DNA from: Casuarius casuarius
Lineage: Eukaryota; Chordata; Aves; Casuariiformes; Casuariidae
Assembly (NCBI GenBank): GCA_003342895.1
Contig: PTFA01000010.1
Span: 8,933,286-8,997,285, forward strand
Direction of reading: 5' to 3'
DNA length: 64,000 bases
Shown here in pieces: positions 13,620 to 26,470 of this stretch (positions are counted from its first letter, which is position 1; the number at the start of each line of letters is the position of its first letter). Under the pieces are notes generated by a model. That model did not search any database. It was not told where the DNA came from and saw only the letters and a program-made list of their open reading frames with translations. The position numbers and the translations under genes are program-made.

Positions 13620-15684
13620 TTAAAAAGCATAAGCTTCAGGCCAATTGGATCCTTACTTGCTGAGTTAGCTCAGGTTCTGCTGCAAATCAGAACAGCAAAT
13701 AATTCATTCCAGACCTTACCATAATGCTGAGAGACTGGGACAAACTGTAGCAAGGGATGGGTAAGTTAGGTATTTATAGTCCAAGGGAGCAGTATTCGCT
13801 ATTCCAGAGAGCAGAGAAAGAAATAGTGGCATCATGATCATCTCTGAAAGGGTGGCTGCAGCTTATCTCTTTGGACAAATAAGAAAAAGGTCTGTTGCAC
13901 CTGACTCAAACGAAACAACTGAGATGGTTTGCTTAGCATAAACATTGTGTGTCATTTGGGCTTTCATCATTTTTATTCTGCACTCCAAGAACTCTGAGAA
14001 TAGGAAACCACCACTTTTGTCCACGAAAGCCTGACCACACATGCTCACAGCTGGAATTTTACAGCGTTTGTCTTTAGAGAAGTAGCAAACACTGCCTCCT
14101 TACATAACAAGCAGTGGTGGTGAAAGGGGAAAAGAAGGAAGCTAAACCACTTGGACAAGCCCGGGCTGAATCTCACAGGTTGAAAGTGACCATCAAAACA
14201 TAAAATGTTCACTTAGATGCGAAGATGGGGAGGCTGAGGGTGCTGTGACTAGCAGGAGGGAAAGGGGAAAGGGAGGGGGATGCAAAAAGAGATACTTGGA
14301 AAGAGTATTTCCCCAGAACAAAAACTGGAGAAGTTAAGGCTGAAAAGAACTAAATGACACTTGCAAGGAAAATTTAAAGCTGTATAGCCTTTGCCTTTGT
14401 TAATATTATGGTCTGCATACTATGTACGTTTTGGTGAAGAGAGAATGGCTTGTCCTGAAGGCACGTTTTTTGATCCGATGGTGATCACAAACCTCAGGAG
14501 GCTTACACGCTGGAAAATGGGTTCATTACCAGCCCCAAAATGTTTGGTCCTTAAGTTTCCATTTATGGTCTCTAAGACAGCACTCAGGCCAGACCAAAAA
14601 AGATAGGAAGCATAGCTTACCATAAACACTTGAAATCCCAACTGGCAGTCTGGCACTTTCCCTAGTTAGGAAACTACCTAGCACTTACTTCTCATGTCTC
14701 CAAGGCATTCATCTATCTGCTGGTTGTGTTAGGCATGCACAGCATCCAGAACTCCCTCCTTCTGTATTCTTGAGCTGATTTTTAGGAAGACTCCAACACA
14801 GACTGTTTCTTTTCCTTGTTTTTATTTCTGCTTTGTTATTTTTTCCACATCCAAATTCAGAGCTTAGATGTCACTGTGGTTGTCTTTCTCACGATGAATC
14901 CCTACACTTTAGAAACATCAGTATATTAAGATTTCAGAGTTAGAATATTTATGTGCAAAATTGTTCCTACAGTTAAGGAGACAGCATGAAATCCTGGGAA
15001 ACTCCTCATTACGCAGAGATTTGCACAGAAGGTCAAGCCAAAATTTAAGAGAGCTTCTTCAAGACTTAGATTTTCCATGTTTTCTGTTACTGAAAGGTCA
15101 TGCTGCTTTTTAAAGAAGGTCTCTGCTGCTCCTGCACTAGTTTTTTTTTTTTTGCAGCCACCTGTAGGGAAGTTGTAACCCAGTGATTACAGTGACATCC
15201 ATTTGGTGCTGTGGAAAGAATTTTAATGTCATGAATTCTATCTTTTGACTGGAGAGATGAACTTGAACTGGAGTGTCACAACTGCACAGTCCCAAACTAG
15301 GTGGAAGTTTGAATCCCCAGCAGAAATTCCATTCTGCGAGCCAAAACCCCCTCCCCCTTCCCCCCATCTTCCAGTCTTTGAAGAAGTTTGGATCTGGCGT
15401 TTCTGGCTCAAATGCCTGTGTAATGGTGGCTTCAGTGTCAGGACAAATGGGAAGGAGAAGGCAGGCAACATGGACACAAATAGAACCATTAATTGGAAGA
15501 AGTGATAAGAAAAAGTACTACGTAACAATGAAGGAGCTGGTTTTATATCTGTTCGATCTGTCCAAATCCCTGCCTCTGAAAAGTTTGCTAGTAAAGAGAT
15601 TTCTTTGTACGCAGACTGTCATTTTACCTACCTGCTTGGATCATTCTTGCTAGCATAGCTATTTAACACCTCACATGCCATTTT

Positions 15685-15835
15685 TTTAACCTCAGAAATA
15701 CCCTGTGAGTTAAGGAAGAGTACTACCATCTCTCTTTTACAAATGGGAAAACCACAATGTGGAAAAATTAAAACACAGACATAAAGTCACACTAGAAGTC
15801 TGTGTCAGAGAAGTGAATCACTCTCCCAGGTCTAT
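15685..15835 (-). mobile_element. MIR-like tRNA-derived SINE remnant
   Basis: Read on the plus strand the order matches the reverse complement of the MIR/CORE-SINE body: 'cctcagaaataccctgtgag', a short gap, 'actaccatctctcttttacaaatgggaaaacc', then 'acacagacataaagtcacactagaagtctgtgtcagag'. These correspond to the 'caca.ccctgtgagg', 'ttttacagatgaggaaac', and 'aaggtcacacagct' blocks of the consensus. It is strongly diverged, so it is an ancient insertion without coding capacity. Confidence 0.6.
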
Positions 15836-16816
15836 ACAAATGTTTGAATGATGCCAGTCTTTATTGCTGAATCTTTTTCATATGGGAGGCACAATATTTG
15901 CCCCAAGAGCAACAGGTGACATGGTTGCAGTTCTTTCATTTCCAGGGCCACTTGGCAATATTCAGATCACCTTAATGTATATCATCCATGATCTGGTTTT
16001 TATTAAAGAAGTGAACTTAGCAAGACTCAGCAGATCACTGAATAACACATCTCCATTCGCGCTTACTCTTCTGGGTACTTCTCCACATTCCTAATTGCAC
16101 AATCTTTCCACTAAAGTTCATAGTCAAGTTACCTACTTAATCAGCGCTCCACAAAATGAGGCACTGGTATGATTTCTGCTGGATTTCAATACCGATAAAG
16201 GAAATAGACACCTTGCTACCCACAGTCAGAGTTGCTCTTGCTTCTCAGAGTCAGTTGTGCTGGGTAGTCCTAAGAGCAAGTCAAGAAATCCCATAATGGA
16301 AAATTATGGAGTAACAGGCTAAGAGATAAAATATTCTTTCCTGGCTTTAGGTAGTCAGAGGTTGGCTTTTACACCTTGAAGACTGAGAATCTGCAGTCTT
16401 AATATCTTGTCCTCTTTATTTTCGGCTCTTCACTAACCACTTGCCCTTAACGACATACTGTGACGCTGGGCTCCCCAAGGAACTGTGTAATATTTGACAA
16501 GGGATTGCATTTCATATTCAATGGATGTCGTCTTGTCCCTGTATTCTCAGAAAAAATAAACATTATTCTTGCCCGTTCAATTTCTGACAGTATACACCTG
16601 TGCCTATACAGACCTTCTTTCTAGACCAGCCTCACCTTTTTCAAATCTTTCATCACATAAAAGTCTGTCATGGCTTTAATCACATTTGTTACATTTTTTT
16701 GGACTTAAGCTCCAACCTTATAGATCCATAGGCTCTGTAATCCCCTCCCTGCTCTGGCAGCCAGGCACATGAGAAATCATAAGTGTTAGGGAGCTGCCGA
16801 ATGCGGTAGCCAACAA

Positions 16817-16890
16817 GGACACATATACAACACATACACACATGCACACGCGCGTGTGCGCGCACACAGACACACACACAAACACACACG
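16817..16890. repeat. Impure (CA)n microsatellite with CG-rich palindromic centre
   Basis: The tract is dominated by CA/AC units. From 16830 to 16868 it alternates purine and pyrimidine without a break for 39 bp, and it contains the perfect 16-bp palindrome GCACACGCGCGTGTGC at 16844-16859. Such alternating tracts with CG steps are known to favour left-handed Z-DNA under supercoiling. The CpG cluster is unusual for this AT-rich, CpG-poor window. Confidence 0.9.
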
Positions 16891-17276
16891 GCAGGCCACG
16901 CAGATGAACACAGACAGAAACACTCAGTACTCATGCAAACTTCCTGCTCCCTCCGGTAGACAACTCCTTCAAGTGCCTCACCTTCAGAGACACGCACACA
17001 CCTGACTCCTAGACCATTTGACCTACTTGCCAGCTAGTCCAGCTTGATATTCACTAGCAATCGCACACTGACATGTGGCACTCTCACTCACTCCAGCTGC
17101 TGGCACCAGAAACACACAGGCCCCTGAGACCTCTGGTCCAACTCCAGTTGCTAGCACTTAGACCTCCATTTACACATGCACACAGATTAGAGAGCCCCTC
17201 ACCCAGGAGAAGAGTTAGAAATGGAGTTTAACGAGAAGGCAGGACAGACTGTGCTGATGAGGTGCACAGTGTGGCC

Positions 17277-17300
17277 AGTAGGTGATATATTCTGGTGTCC
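17277..17300 (+). repeat. 24-bp direct repeat, copy 1
   Basis: The word AGTAGGTGATATATTCTGGT followed by GTCC occurs here and again, identically, at 18320-18343. Flanking bases differ on both sides. The repeat is too long to be a coincidence. It could mark the ends of an inserted element or a local duplication remnant, or it could be part of a dispersed repeat. Confidence 0.9.
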
Positions 17301-17317
17301 TGTTTCTCTGAGCGGGT

Positions 17318-17500
17318 TATTGGGGTTCCCCCACCTGCTGTTGTGCCTCTGTGCTCCTGCATGCATGTGGAGATGAGCCTTCATGAGCTGAGTGCTCCCT
17401 GGTGATGGGCCTGGAAGTAGCTGGGGCAAGGTGGTGTTTGGGTTCCCCAACCTACTGTTATTTCTCTGTGCTCCTCTGTGTGTGTGGAGATGAGCTCCTT
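17318..17500 (+). repeat. Imperfect duplication, unit spacing about 117 bp
   Basis: A block of about 60 bp ('gggttccccc-acctgctgttgtgcctctgtgctcc...gtggagatgagc') at about 17319-17380 recurs with substitutions and a small indel at about 17436-17500. The intervening DNA is not clearly duplicated. It is probably a decayed minisatellite-like duplication. It also overlaps a short open frame on the minus strand, which I regard as spurious. Confidence 0.75.
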
Positions 17501-18319
17501 ACCACATAACCTAACAATAAGAACAAAATAAACCTTTTTAGTGTTACCATTTGCTTTAAAGGAGCTAGCAGCTCAAATGGCCCAATGTATGAGATACTAC
17601 TCTGACTTTAGATCCTGCTCTGTCTCCCAAATAACTTTGTCTCTTTGCCCAGTGAGATGGAAGCCATTATATTGTACATAGCTAAACTACTGATATCTTG
17701 TCTCAAAGGAAGGCCATTTCAGAGTGACTCTGCACTGTGTCTCCTCTGACGTTTCTCTCCTAAACCCAAATGATTGCTCTCTAGCCAAGGCATTATCAGA
17801 AGTGTTATTCCTGTCTTTCAGTGCATTAATCACTACATGGCAGTATAGCTGGGACAGGGTGAATTGTGTGCAGTGCTTGCAATTTCAGTCATTTCCCTGG
17901 TGTATGTGCTACTTCAAGGTCAAAGATATAGGTCTAAATTCTTAACCGAACAACACTGCACATCTGTCTTACAGATAAAACACGTCTTAGTATACACATT
18001 TGTTTTATCCCATCTTAACTCTTTAACACTGCTCGAACTGCGAGTCCCCCTGATACTTCACTCTGAACATCCCTGCACTGTGATGTAGTTTTTTTAATTC
18101 CTGGATATAAAAGATAGTTAAAACAGGGGTCAATTTTCAACATATGCCCATATTTTAATGACGTTCATGTTGCTTCACCTTTAATTTTTTTTCCCTTCCC
18201 TGTTTTTGTTTTTCTAAAAGATGTAATTCATGTAGGACTCAAGCGACCTTTTCCTTATTGGGATAATTTTTGCTGTAAAATATTACACACATTTCTGGTT
18301 ATTCAACTGTTTGTAGAAA

Positions 18320-18343
18320 AGTAGGTGATATATTCTGGTGTCC
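18320..18343 (+). repeat. 24-bp direct repeat, copy 2
   Basis: This is the second identical copy of the 24-bp word found at 17277-17300, in the same orientation, 1,043 bp downstream. Confidence 0.9.
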
Positions 18344-18862
18344 CTGGCATGTTAAATAAGTTTCAGATCTGAGCACAAAGACTCCATTTTGCAAAAAATA
18401 AATGCATTCTCTATCAACTCACGTCCGTAGGATATCCCAAATGCACGGTACTATGTTTACTGTGCAATAACATAATACATAGCTGTACAACCCATGAACG
18501 TATTAGAAAAGGATTAATGTTTAGCACACGTTGTTGATGCATCAATTAACTTCGTTAGAGTTGGCCCCTCAAACGATTGTGAGTGCGTCCTTGTACAGAA
18601 TGTTCCATGCCCGCATTTGGTGAGGGAGGCCAACCAGAGGAACTGGCTGTTTATTTTTGAACCAATGTAAAAGTAGACCAGGCGCAGACATCTCCTGCTG
18701 CAGACCAGACCTGACAAAGAGGTCATCTTTGTTGCACATGGCTGAGGAATCACATCCCCTGCTGAAGATCAGGGCTATTTTTAGAAACAGGCTAAAACTA
18801 TTCATTCTTGAAATTGTTTTAATTTCCATCTGAAGAGTCAAACTGCATGGCTAGGGAAAAGT

Positions 18863-18880
18863 AAAAAAAAAAAAAAAAAA
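18863..18880 (+). repeat. Poly-A run (18 A)
   Basis: An uninterrupted run of 18 A lies between unique sequences. I see no retroposed gene body immediately 5' of it on the plus strand and no target-site duplication. A long homopolymer here is likely length-polymorphic. Confidence 0.85.
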
Positions 18881-19439
18881 TCCAGTAGGCTGCAGGGCCA
18901 GTATGAGCTGTGAGTCTGTGTAAAAAGAAACCTGAAGAAATTGCTCCTTGTGGTGCTGACAGAATTTTGTCCTGGCAGCGCAAATGTGCTAATCACTATA
19001 GGCTGACAAAGAGCCATTGCCCAAGAGCAGCTTATAATGATCATGTAAATTTTACTTAAGTATATATGATTACAAGAAATTGCACAGAATTTTAACAGAC
19101 ATTGTGCTGCCCTGTTTATAGAACAGTATAGATTTACTGGCTCCATTTTTCTACTGTAAATGAAAGCCTTAGGGCTTGGGATGGGGGAAGGTGGAGGAAA
19201 GGAAATTTTTAGCTTCACAGTATATAACTGCTTATGGAATAATTTTAATGCACATTAAAACCTCATTCAGGTCTGCCACAGATATAGTGAGTATAAACAA
19301 TCCAGTGGGGCACCCTTCTCCTCTAACTATTCCACATTTTTTAGTCGGCAGACTGCACTTCAGTACATGGCCATGCCTCTTCTGGAGACACAGGAATACT
19401 CAACCTGTTTTCCGTAACAAGTGAACTGAGTTTTTCACA

Positions 19440-20865
19440 GGTTTCTAAAACCAGGTAGGACAATTATAATCTAGTCTAACTCTTACTCAGAGTAAGCATC
19501 CGCGTAGCATCTTGCCCAGATGTTCCTACCCCAAGCCCTGAGCTCTGGCTGACTGATTCTGTGTGTCTAGATTCAGGTTTGATTTCAAGAGTCCAACTGA
19601 TAGAGAAAACACATGTTCCCAATGGCTGATTTCTCTTCCTGATAAAAATGTTTGCTTACTCCTAGTTTGGATTATGTCTAACTGTGGCTTCCAGTCACTG
19701 ACACTTATTGGTACTTTCTTTTGTTAGATTAGAAAGCTAGCAATTATCAGAAATTACTTTCATCCTGATATTTCCAAACCAGTCTCACACTGTGAGCCAT
19801 GTATTTGTAATCTCAGGTCATTCTTATAGCTCTTTCTAAACACTTGGCATTTTTTCAACAGTCTTTTGGCAGGGTAGACATCAGACTGGATAGGTAACAC
19901 CATGAAAGCTTTCCTTGGTGCCAGATAGAGGGGTAATATTCATGTTCTTTTTCTACTCAGTATTTGTTATCAAAGATTATGTCTACCATGACAGTCACAA
20001 CACCTCACCAGATGCTCACAGGTGACTATTTGCCATAATACACAAACGTTTTTCGGAGCTATTACTTTGCAGAACTCACTTGTTCATTTTATAGTCACAG
20101 TGTTTGTTTCTTCAGAGTTTTTAAAATGCATATGTTTTAAGTAAGCCCACTTCACCATGAGATTTGTATCAGTTTGGATCCAGGTTAATATGATCTCTCT
20201 CTGACAACACGTCAGTTCCAATAGCTTTTAATATTATTTTTAAATTTTGCTACCAATTACTTATCTTATACTCTTTGAGACCCCTGATAAAGATACCAAG
20301 CAGCATTCAGCCACAAAAGCCTATGGGATGACAGTAGAAACAGCTCTGTATGATGAACCCCTCTGTATACAATTAACTTCTGTAATCTCTTAACCTTTGA
20401 TATATTTAATGTGAACTACACTAGCTACACTGATGTTCCTTTTTTTAACTATTATTTATTTCTTTTTCCTGCTGGAATGTCACACAGAACTATATCAAAT
20501 GCTTTACAGAATGCTAAAAATGCTACGTCAAAAATATTTTTAACTGTCAAATTTGTAGTCTTGGAAAGAAAGGAAATAATAATAATACTAAAAAAAAAAA
20601 CCATAAGCCTTTTAACATGACGTATCTTTCATCTTGTTGTTACAGTTTCTTCTTTCTTTATGGATAGTGTCCCACAGCAGCCTTTCCATGACTTTGCCTA
20701 AGGTCCTTGTCAGTCTCACCTTCTTATTTTTACCCCAACTGACTTCTTAACTTTCAATCCTGTAGAATTTCCTGATGTTCTAAGCTTTCTTAAAAGTCAA
20801 CATTAAGAATGGTTTAGGATCTCCTTGGCCAATTGTTTTAATATTCTTGATTGCAAATTATCTAT
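19440..20865 (-). mobile_element. Ancient CR1/L3-like LINE relic, about 1.4 kb
   Basis: Plus-strand wording follows, in order, the reverse complement of an old CR1-type element. About 19450-19500 has 'ataatctagtctaactc', the 3'-UTR start. About 19660-19700 has 'ggattatgtctaactgtggcttcc'. About 20280-20400 has 'gacccctgataaagataccaagcagcattc', 'aaaagcctatgggatgacagtagaaac' and 'gtaatctcttaacc'. About 20490-20520 has 'atatcaaatgctttacagaa', the SKAFDTV region of reverse transcriptase. About 20660-20710 has 'cagcagcctttccatgactttgcc', the PGKIM region. No reading frame survives. Divergence is far greater than in the copy at 10.6 kb, so this insertion is much older. The ends are approximate. Confidence 0.75.
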
Positions 20866-23800
20866 TCTTGCAGATAAAAAATACATTTAACTTTAATAGC
20901 TGCTAATTGTCTAAAGAAATAGCATATATTTTATTTTCACTGAAAAAGAGGAATACATCAGCCTGTTGCTTTCCTAATGAAAAAATATAGATGTATGTAA
21001 TACACTAGGCTTGACAATTTACCAACCCTTTTTAGCATTACAATGTTTCGGTTTAATCTCTGAGTGACCCACAGTGCTGCAGAGCAAGTAACCGGGTGCT
21101 GTTTACGCCAAATGAGCCCACAAGGGAATAGGATGTGTCCTCATATAATTGCATCAGTGTTACACTGAATTAGCAGGCGGTGGATGGGAGCTGGGAGACA
21201 GCAAGGACAGGAAAAAGTGACAGAAGGTGTGAGCTGGGATCAAGGTACACTGCAAAGACAACAGCATATACAGTCAAAGCAAAAGACTGAGAAGTATTAG
21301 AGAATGAATAGTAGCTCAGAGTCTGAAGTAGCTCCAGACTGGGTTATCCTAGCACAGCCGGGGGAAGATGTTCCTCAACAGCAAGCCCTAATCACTTTTT
21401 GACTTTAATCAGACATCTCAGCCATCACTGGCACTGGCACTACTGGGTTGACCTAGTTAAAAATAAAATACCAAACAATCTGTGTATCATCATCTACTAT
21501 TTTAAACAGGAGTCCTCTTTTTGTCTTTTCCCAATGACATGAGTGCACCTCTTACAAGGCCTGAAGGGAATTTTGGGGTTGGAGAATGTCTTGGGGTCAA
21601 CAGCTTGATCATTAAGTTAATCAGAGAGTTGGCATGGATGGTCTGATGGCTCCCAATGCTGTTCAAATGCTAGACTCTGTGCCAGCTCAGCAGAGCAGTT
21701 AAAAAAGGAAGTAAAAAATGTAGGCAAAGTAAAAAATAGGCACAAAGAGCTCAGCAGGAGAGCAGGGCTATTACAACATAAACAACTAAATAGAAAAGAA
21801 CAATGTAATTCTTTTACAGTTACCCAGCTATTGTTGTTGTGAAAAATCTGTGGTTTTTTTAAAGTTCTCTCTAGAAATTAAACTGGAAAAAATCAAATTC
21901 TTCCTTAGTGCATTTCCACAGGAGTTTCTTCAAGGATTAATTTAACTTTAGGGCCCTACAAAAACATGTAGACTTTCAAAGCAGGAATGAGACTGCTGGT
22001 GTCACAGGGTATAAATTGGGTTTTCATGTTGCAGTAGTTAGGCTCTTGCTTTGTAGGTGCTGTGTTATCAGTTTAGAGTTGTTATTTACTTTACATATGT
22101 AGACATTTTTTATTCTTTTGCTATGTATGTGCATGAATATTGGTGCATGAACCATGTATACTCAAGCTCATACCCTGATTCTCTTGCATCATTTGTGTAT
22201 CAGTGTAATGCTGATATTTTGACTGGAAGGATTTCTAAATTATTCAGGAACTATAGTTCAAAGGAGAAGCAGATCCTTTAGCTTCCTGTTGTCATTTTTA
22301 TAACTTACGTGAAGGTGGCACCCTGAAAATTATGAGGTGCTGTTGTATTAGATGTTATACAGTACAAAGGTAAAATATTCCTCCTCTAATCTTTTAACTG
22401 ACAAAAGATTATGAAGTGAAAAATGCCTTTAATGGCCACCTAAAAAAGTTGGGTTTAGGTGAAATTTGACCTGAGGATAAAAGAAAGTAACTTTCGGACA
22501 GGGAAAGGAAATTAGAGGCAGCTGCTTCCTTTCATTTGTGGCATGTGTGCCTGGGAAGAACTCTTTTACCTCAGCAAGTAGAAGCAGGTGGATATTGTTG
22601 TCCTGGTCAGAGGATGCAACAGCTGATCTATTTGGGGGTCTTGTTGTTTGTTTTTGTTTTCTGTAAGTAAAGAAAAAAAGTGACAGGCAGGAATTTCCGG
22701 AGATGGAAAAGATTTTGCACCACAGTGCCTTTCAGCAAGGATGCTGACTAGACTTCATGTTTATCAGTTTTCTTTATTGTTTGGCTGATGGTCTTCTTCA
22801 GAGGACTCTGAAGAAGAAATACAGCTGGATGATTCAAGAGATGATTATATTTTTATCAGGAAGCTTAGCTATACATACATTCAAGAAATAGTCTTTGTGT
22901 ATAGGAAAATGTTTGTCTCCTGCATATTTTAAAGTGTTTAGAAGTTCCTTCATGATCTTTTTTTACAAATCTTAGGCAATATATACAGGTGAACATCTGT
23001 TTGGAGCAAATCAGGGAAAAGGAATAGGGAGATGCCTTAACTGCTCTACCTATGTGTCTTAGGAAAAACTTTGTACCCGGCACACATCAAAGAAGTGATG
23101 TCTGGGTTTTTTCTCATCTAACTTTAGTCATCAAAGTTACGTGTCTTCTGTAAGCTCATCTATAGTCAGTGGAGGGAGACAGGAGCCACTAGAGAGTGAT
23201 TCATCATATTTATTTTAGAAACCTATCTCAGGAAGACTGAATCAGCATCTGGAAGGCTTGCTCTCCTTTGATTAGAGAGATCATAGAGACAAAATGCCTC
23301 GTTTTTGTATATGCAACAAATGAGATGATTCTTGCCCAAAGTGACTTATTTGTTGTGGTTGAACCTGTTTGCTGTATTTTTCTGTCTTTCTTTCTCATTA
23401 TTTTGATACCAACTCTTCTTTCCTTGCATTGGCCAAGATCATTCACAGGCTCTCAAGACACCGACTGTTGCAGTTGGCTTCTTGTGTTGTTTTGGAAGGT
23501 GTGACAATTATATTCCTAAAATAAAGGAGACGGCTTATAAGCCAGAACACACAAGGGAAATCCACTTTCCTTGAAAGGCTTGGCTGCTGTCTGAGTTGCC
23601 TCTTGACACAGTTATATAAAAGACCTACTTTATTTTTCCACTTTCTGAGTCAGAAGAGCTTTGGAGAAAATTTACAGTAGCCCTACCAAACATATTGATC
23701 TGGGCTCCCAATGAGTCTCAAAGTGTGACCCAAAATTTTAATTCTAGCATAAGATTTATTTTACAGGCAGAAAGTGCTTATGATAGTAGCCAAGAATTCA

Positions 23801-26039
23801 GGACATTGAGGTTCATTTCCTTGCTCTGCCACAGACTTCCTATATGACTTTGGTAAAGTCATTTAATCCCTGTATTCATCAGTTGGTGGTAAAACCTCCT
23901 GTATGTTTGTGAGGATAAGCAGATTAACAGGGATGCTCTGACACCAGAGCCCATATATCTGCCCAAGACAGGTAGGCAGTTTTTAATGAAAAACTCCTTC
24001 CATATACAGTTATTTATGACATACTGTGCCACCACTTTCCTTTTTCTTGGGCCAGTGAAGCTCACAGTTCAGGAATTTATGCTGATTTCAGCAGCTTGAG
24101 GATGTAACAGAAAGAGACTGTCTTCCATATGCGGAAGTCCAAGGCACAATAGGATCTGATTAGTTGATTATACTAAAAAGATCCTGGTGGATATGACCCA
24201 AAATCTGGTCAGCTCTACTGAAATGCTCCTTTAGCTTTCACTCTCTTTCACTTCACACATTAGGTGGACTCGTTGTATTTGGACCAGTTTTATGAGATTT
24301 GAATCTTTCACACCAAAGAGCTCCTAACATCGATCTTTTTTCTGAATATAACATACTTTTGCAAAAGAGACAAATGCTAATTCTGTCATTACTCAGTTGT
24401 CTTTATTCCTTTCCCAAATGCTGATAAAGTGTTACTCTCCACAGAACAAAAGCAGATGGCAATGTTTTAAGGTGAAATTAACCATTCTTTGCTGGGCTTC
24501 CATACTTGTAGAATGCATGTCTGACTGCTGAGTGTCTGTCCTTAGGCTGGTTCGTTTTAGAGAAGAGACTTGCTCACTTGAACAGTAATCCAAATCCACT
24601 ATATGCTTCCTCAACTCCATAATTCACTTCTCTAAAATTAACTGCCTCCACACAAAAAAGAGATATCTCATTTCTCCAGATGATTAATTTTTTTTTCAAA
24701 CAAATAGGAAAGTAGGACTATGCCATTGAGAACAAGGGTGTTGAAGAACAGACAACCTAATACACAAATCTCTACTGGCATGGCCTGCTATCTCAGCTTG
24801 AAAATTCAAGCTTGTTAAGTGACTTGGATTACAGGACTGAAGCTTCCACACTTTTTATTTTAAGTTTCAATTAAACTCAAAGGTTGAGCTATCTCAGTGT
24901 CTCTTCTCCTGGCATGAGATTGTTTTCCCCCTGAGGAAAAGGCAGAGTTGGGGGACCATAAAGGGAAGACCTAAAACTATCTGGGTCCTTATGGCAAAGC
25001 TGTTCTATGGTGACCTTTGAATATACCAAGAGTATCAACACCAGGATAAAATGAATCTTCTCTCAAGAAAATGTGCAGAATTGAGGACCGCATTGCCAAG
25101 GGACTATTGACTGGTTACAGGATGGAGGGAGCAGGATGGGGTTGATGAAGCATCAAGGGCTCTGCATCATCACACAGAGGGGTCAGGTTTAACACTTTTT
25201 CTCACCTAATACAGAGGCTACAGAGTGGCAGAAAAGTCCTCATCTGGCAAAAAGAAAGACCTGAGATATTTTACTGTCTTTTTATATGTTTAGGTTTGTT
25301 GACCTACTCCTGTAGTTTATTAGTAGGCATGAGAGAAGGGAGCTGGATACAATAAGGACTGACCTTCCCATAACTTCTAGTGAATCCAAAGCCTTTTCAC
25401 AGAGTTTTGGTTAACTGTTTCCCCTCTTATTTTAATTTCCCACGCCTCTGTACTTCCAGGCTATGCTTGTGACCGGAAGCCAAAATGCCATGAGAAAAAG
25501 CTCTTCCTGTGGTAATTCTAACACTGCCAAGCATAAGGCCTACAAACCACACGGGAAAGCTTGTTCACATACGATTTGCTGCCCAAAAATATCCAAAAAG
25601 TTTGGGATAAGAATCCAACCTTTAAACATTAATACAAACCAAACTTCTCAAATATTTCAGAGTCAGCCCTTTTAGTAATTTTTATCCAGAATTAAAGAGC
25701 ACTTCCATTAACCATTTTAAATGTTTATTGAGGATGCCAAAGCCATGATTCAAATAATTTATTAAATGTATTCATCTGCTTAGTGTAGTTCAGTAAGTGT
25801 TTTAAACAGCATATTTTTATCTATCTTGCACAGAGCTGGGGCAGACTAGTGAAGCTCCTTCACGTCAGTGAGTTCAAGCAGATTTACACCAGCTGAGGGT
25901 TATTCCTGCATTAACTGCACTTAGTCTCAAGTCAAATCCCATTTCCCCCAGTATTGTCTCTACAGTAACGTCACATCTTTCCAGAGAATTCAAGTGTCTT
26001 TTCAATTTGGTATAACAACTTAAGAACAACTACCAAAGG
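20866..26039. other. Gene-less stretch
   Basis: Apart from a MIR-like SINE at about 23790-23965 and a degenerate dispersed repeat fragment near 25860-25950, nothing is recognised. Short open frames near 22.1, 22.9, 23.3 and 24.5 kb have no protein-family signature or convincing splice borders. No promoter-like CpG cluster is present. Confidence 0.65.
23790..23965 (+). mobile_element. MIR-like tRNA-derived SINE remnant
   Basis: The order of words matches the MIR/CORE-SINE body in the forward sense: 'gttcatttccttgctctgccacagacttcctatatgactttggtaaagtcatttaatccctgtattcatcagttgg' corresponds to 'tcctggctctgccac.tactagctgtgtgaccttgggcaagt.acttaa..tctctg.gcctcagttt', and 'gtttgtgaggataagcagatt' to 'ttgtgaggattaaatga'. 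It is old and without coding capacity. Confidence 0.7.
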
Positions 26040-26470
26040 TTCATCTAAGACAGTCTAGCAAGGACCCAGTCTCCAAAAGTGGCCATGGACAGATGCCAAG
26101 GTAAGACCAAGCTATACTATACTTCTCCCAAATATTTTCCCAGTCTCTGGCTATCTTCAGCCTTCAATATTTCCTGAGCCTGATGTGCTTTGTCCAGTTA
26201 GTAATGGAGGTCTCTTCCATATACTTGCCCAGTCTTCCTTTGAACCCATGAACTTTGTGTTCTTTTGAACTCTGTGTCAACAATTCCCTTGGACAAGGAG
26301 TTCCACAGATCTACCATATGCTGGGTGAGGGCTGATACAGAAAGCAACACTGAGTCTCCACAACTACTGGCTACAATGAGTTTCTTAAACCTGCTGCCTA
26401 CTCTTGAGGCTTCCTATATATTTCCAGTCATATTAAAACATGTGAGCATCTAAGGGTAGATCTAAAAAAT
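26040..26470 (-). mobile_element. Old CR1-type LINE fragment (3' UTR region)
   Basis: The plus strand carries the CR1 3'-UTR signature in reverse complement: 'ggacaaggagttccacagatctaccatatgctgggtgagg' at about 26290-26330 and 'tttcttaaacctgctgcctac' at about 26380-26405. These correspond to the consensus words 'ggcaaggagttccacaggt.taac.acacgctg.gtgaag' and 'ttaaacctgctgcct'. Only the non-coding tail is left. The minus orientation is the same as in all other CR1 copies in the window. Confidence 0.75.

Larger units (their letters stand above)
12373..19439. other. Gene-less stretch with local repeats
   Basis: No gene is visible. The interval holds a degenerate dispersed repeat (about 13385-13465), a perfect 21-bp tandem duplication, a poly-T run at 15141-15153, a MIR-like SINE, an alternating purine-pyrimidine tract, two related copies of a roughly 60-bp block 117 bp apart, and a 24-bp word repeated about 1 kb apart. 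Open frames up to 126 codons occur near 15.3 and 19.0 kb, but those at 15.2-15.6 kb overlap each other on both strands and none shows protein-family motifs. From about 18950 to 19165 the sequence is complex and repeat-free and might be a conserved non-coding element. Confidence 0.65.

Noticed and set aside
13638..13692. 23-bp minus-strand micro-exon candidate flanked by TTTGCAG and GTAAGG
   Set aside because: Too short to test, with no neighbour of matching phase.
16689..16997. 102-codon minus-strand frame with a Cys/Val run
   Set aside because: The run is simply the translated CA microsatellite.
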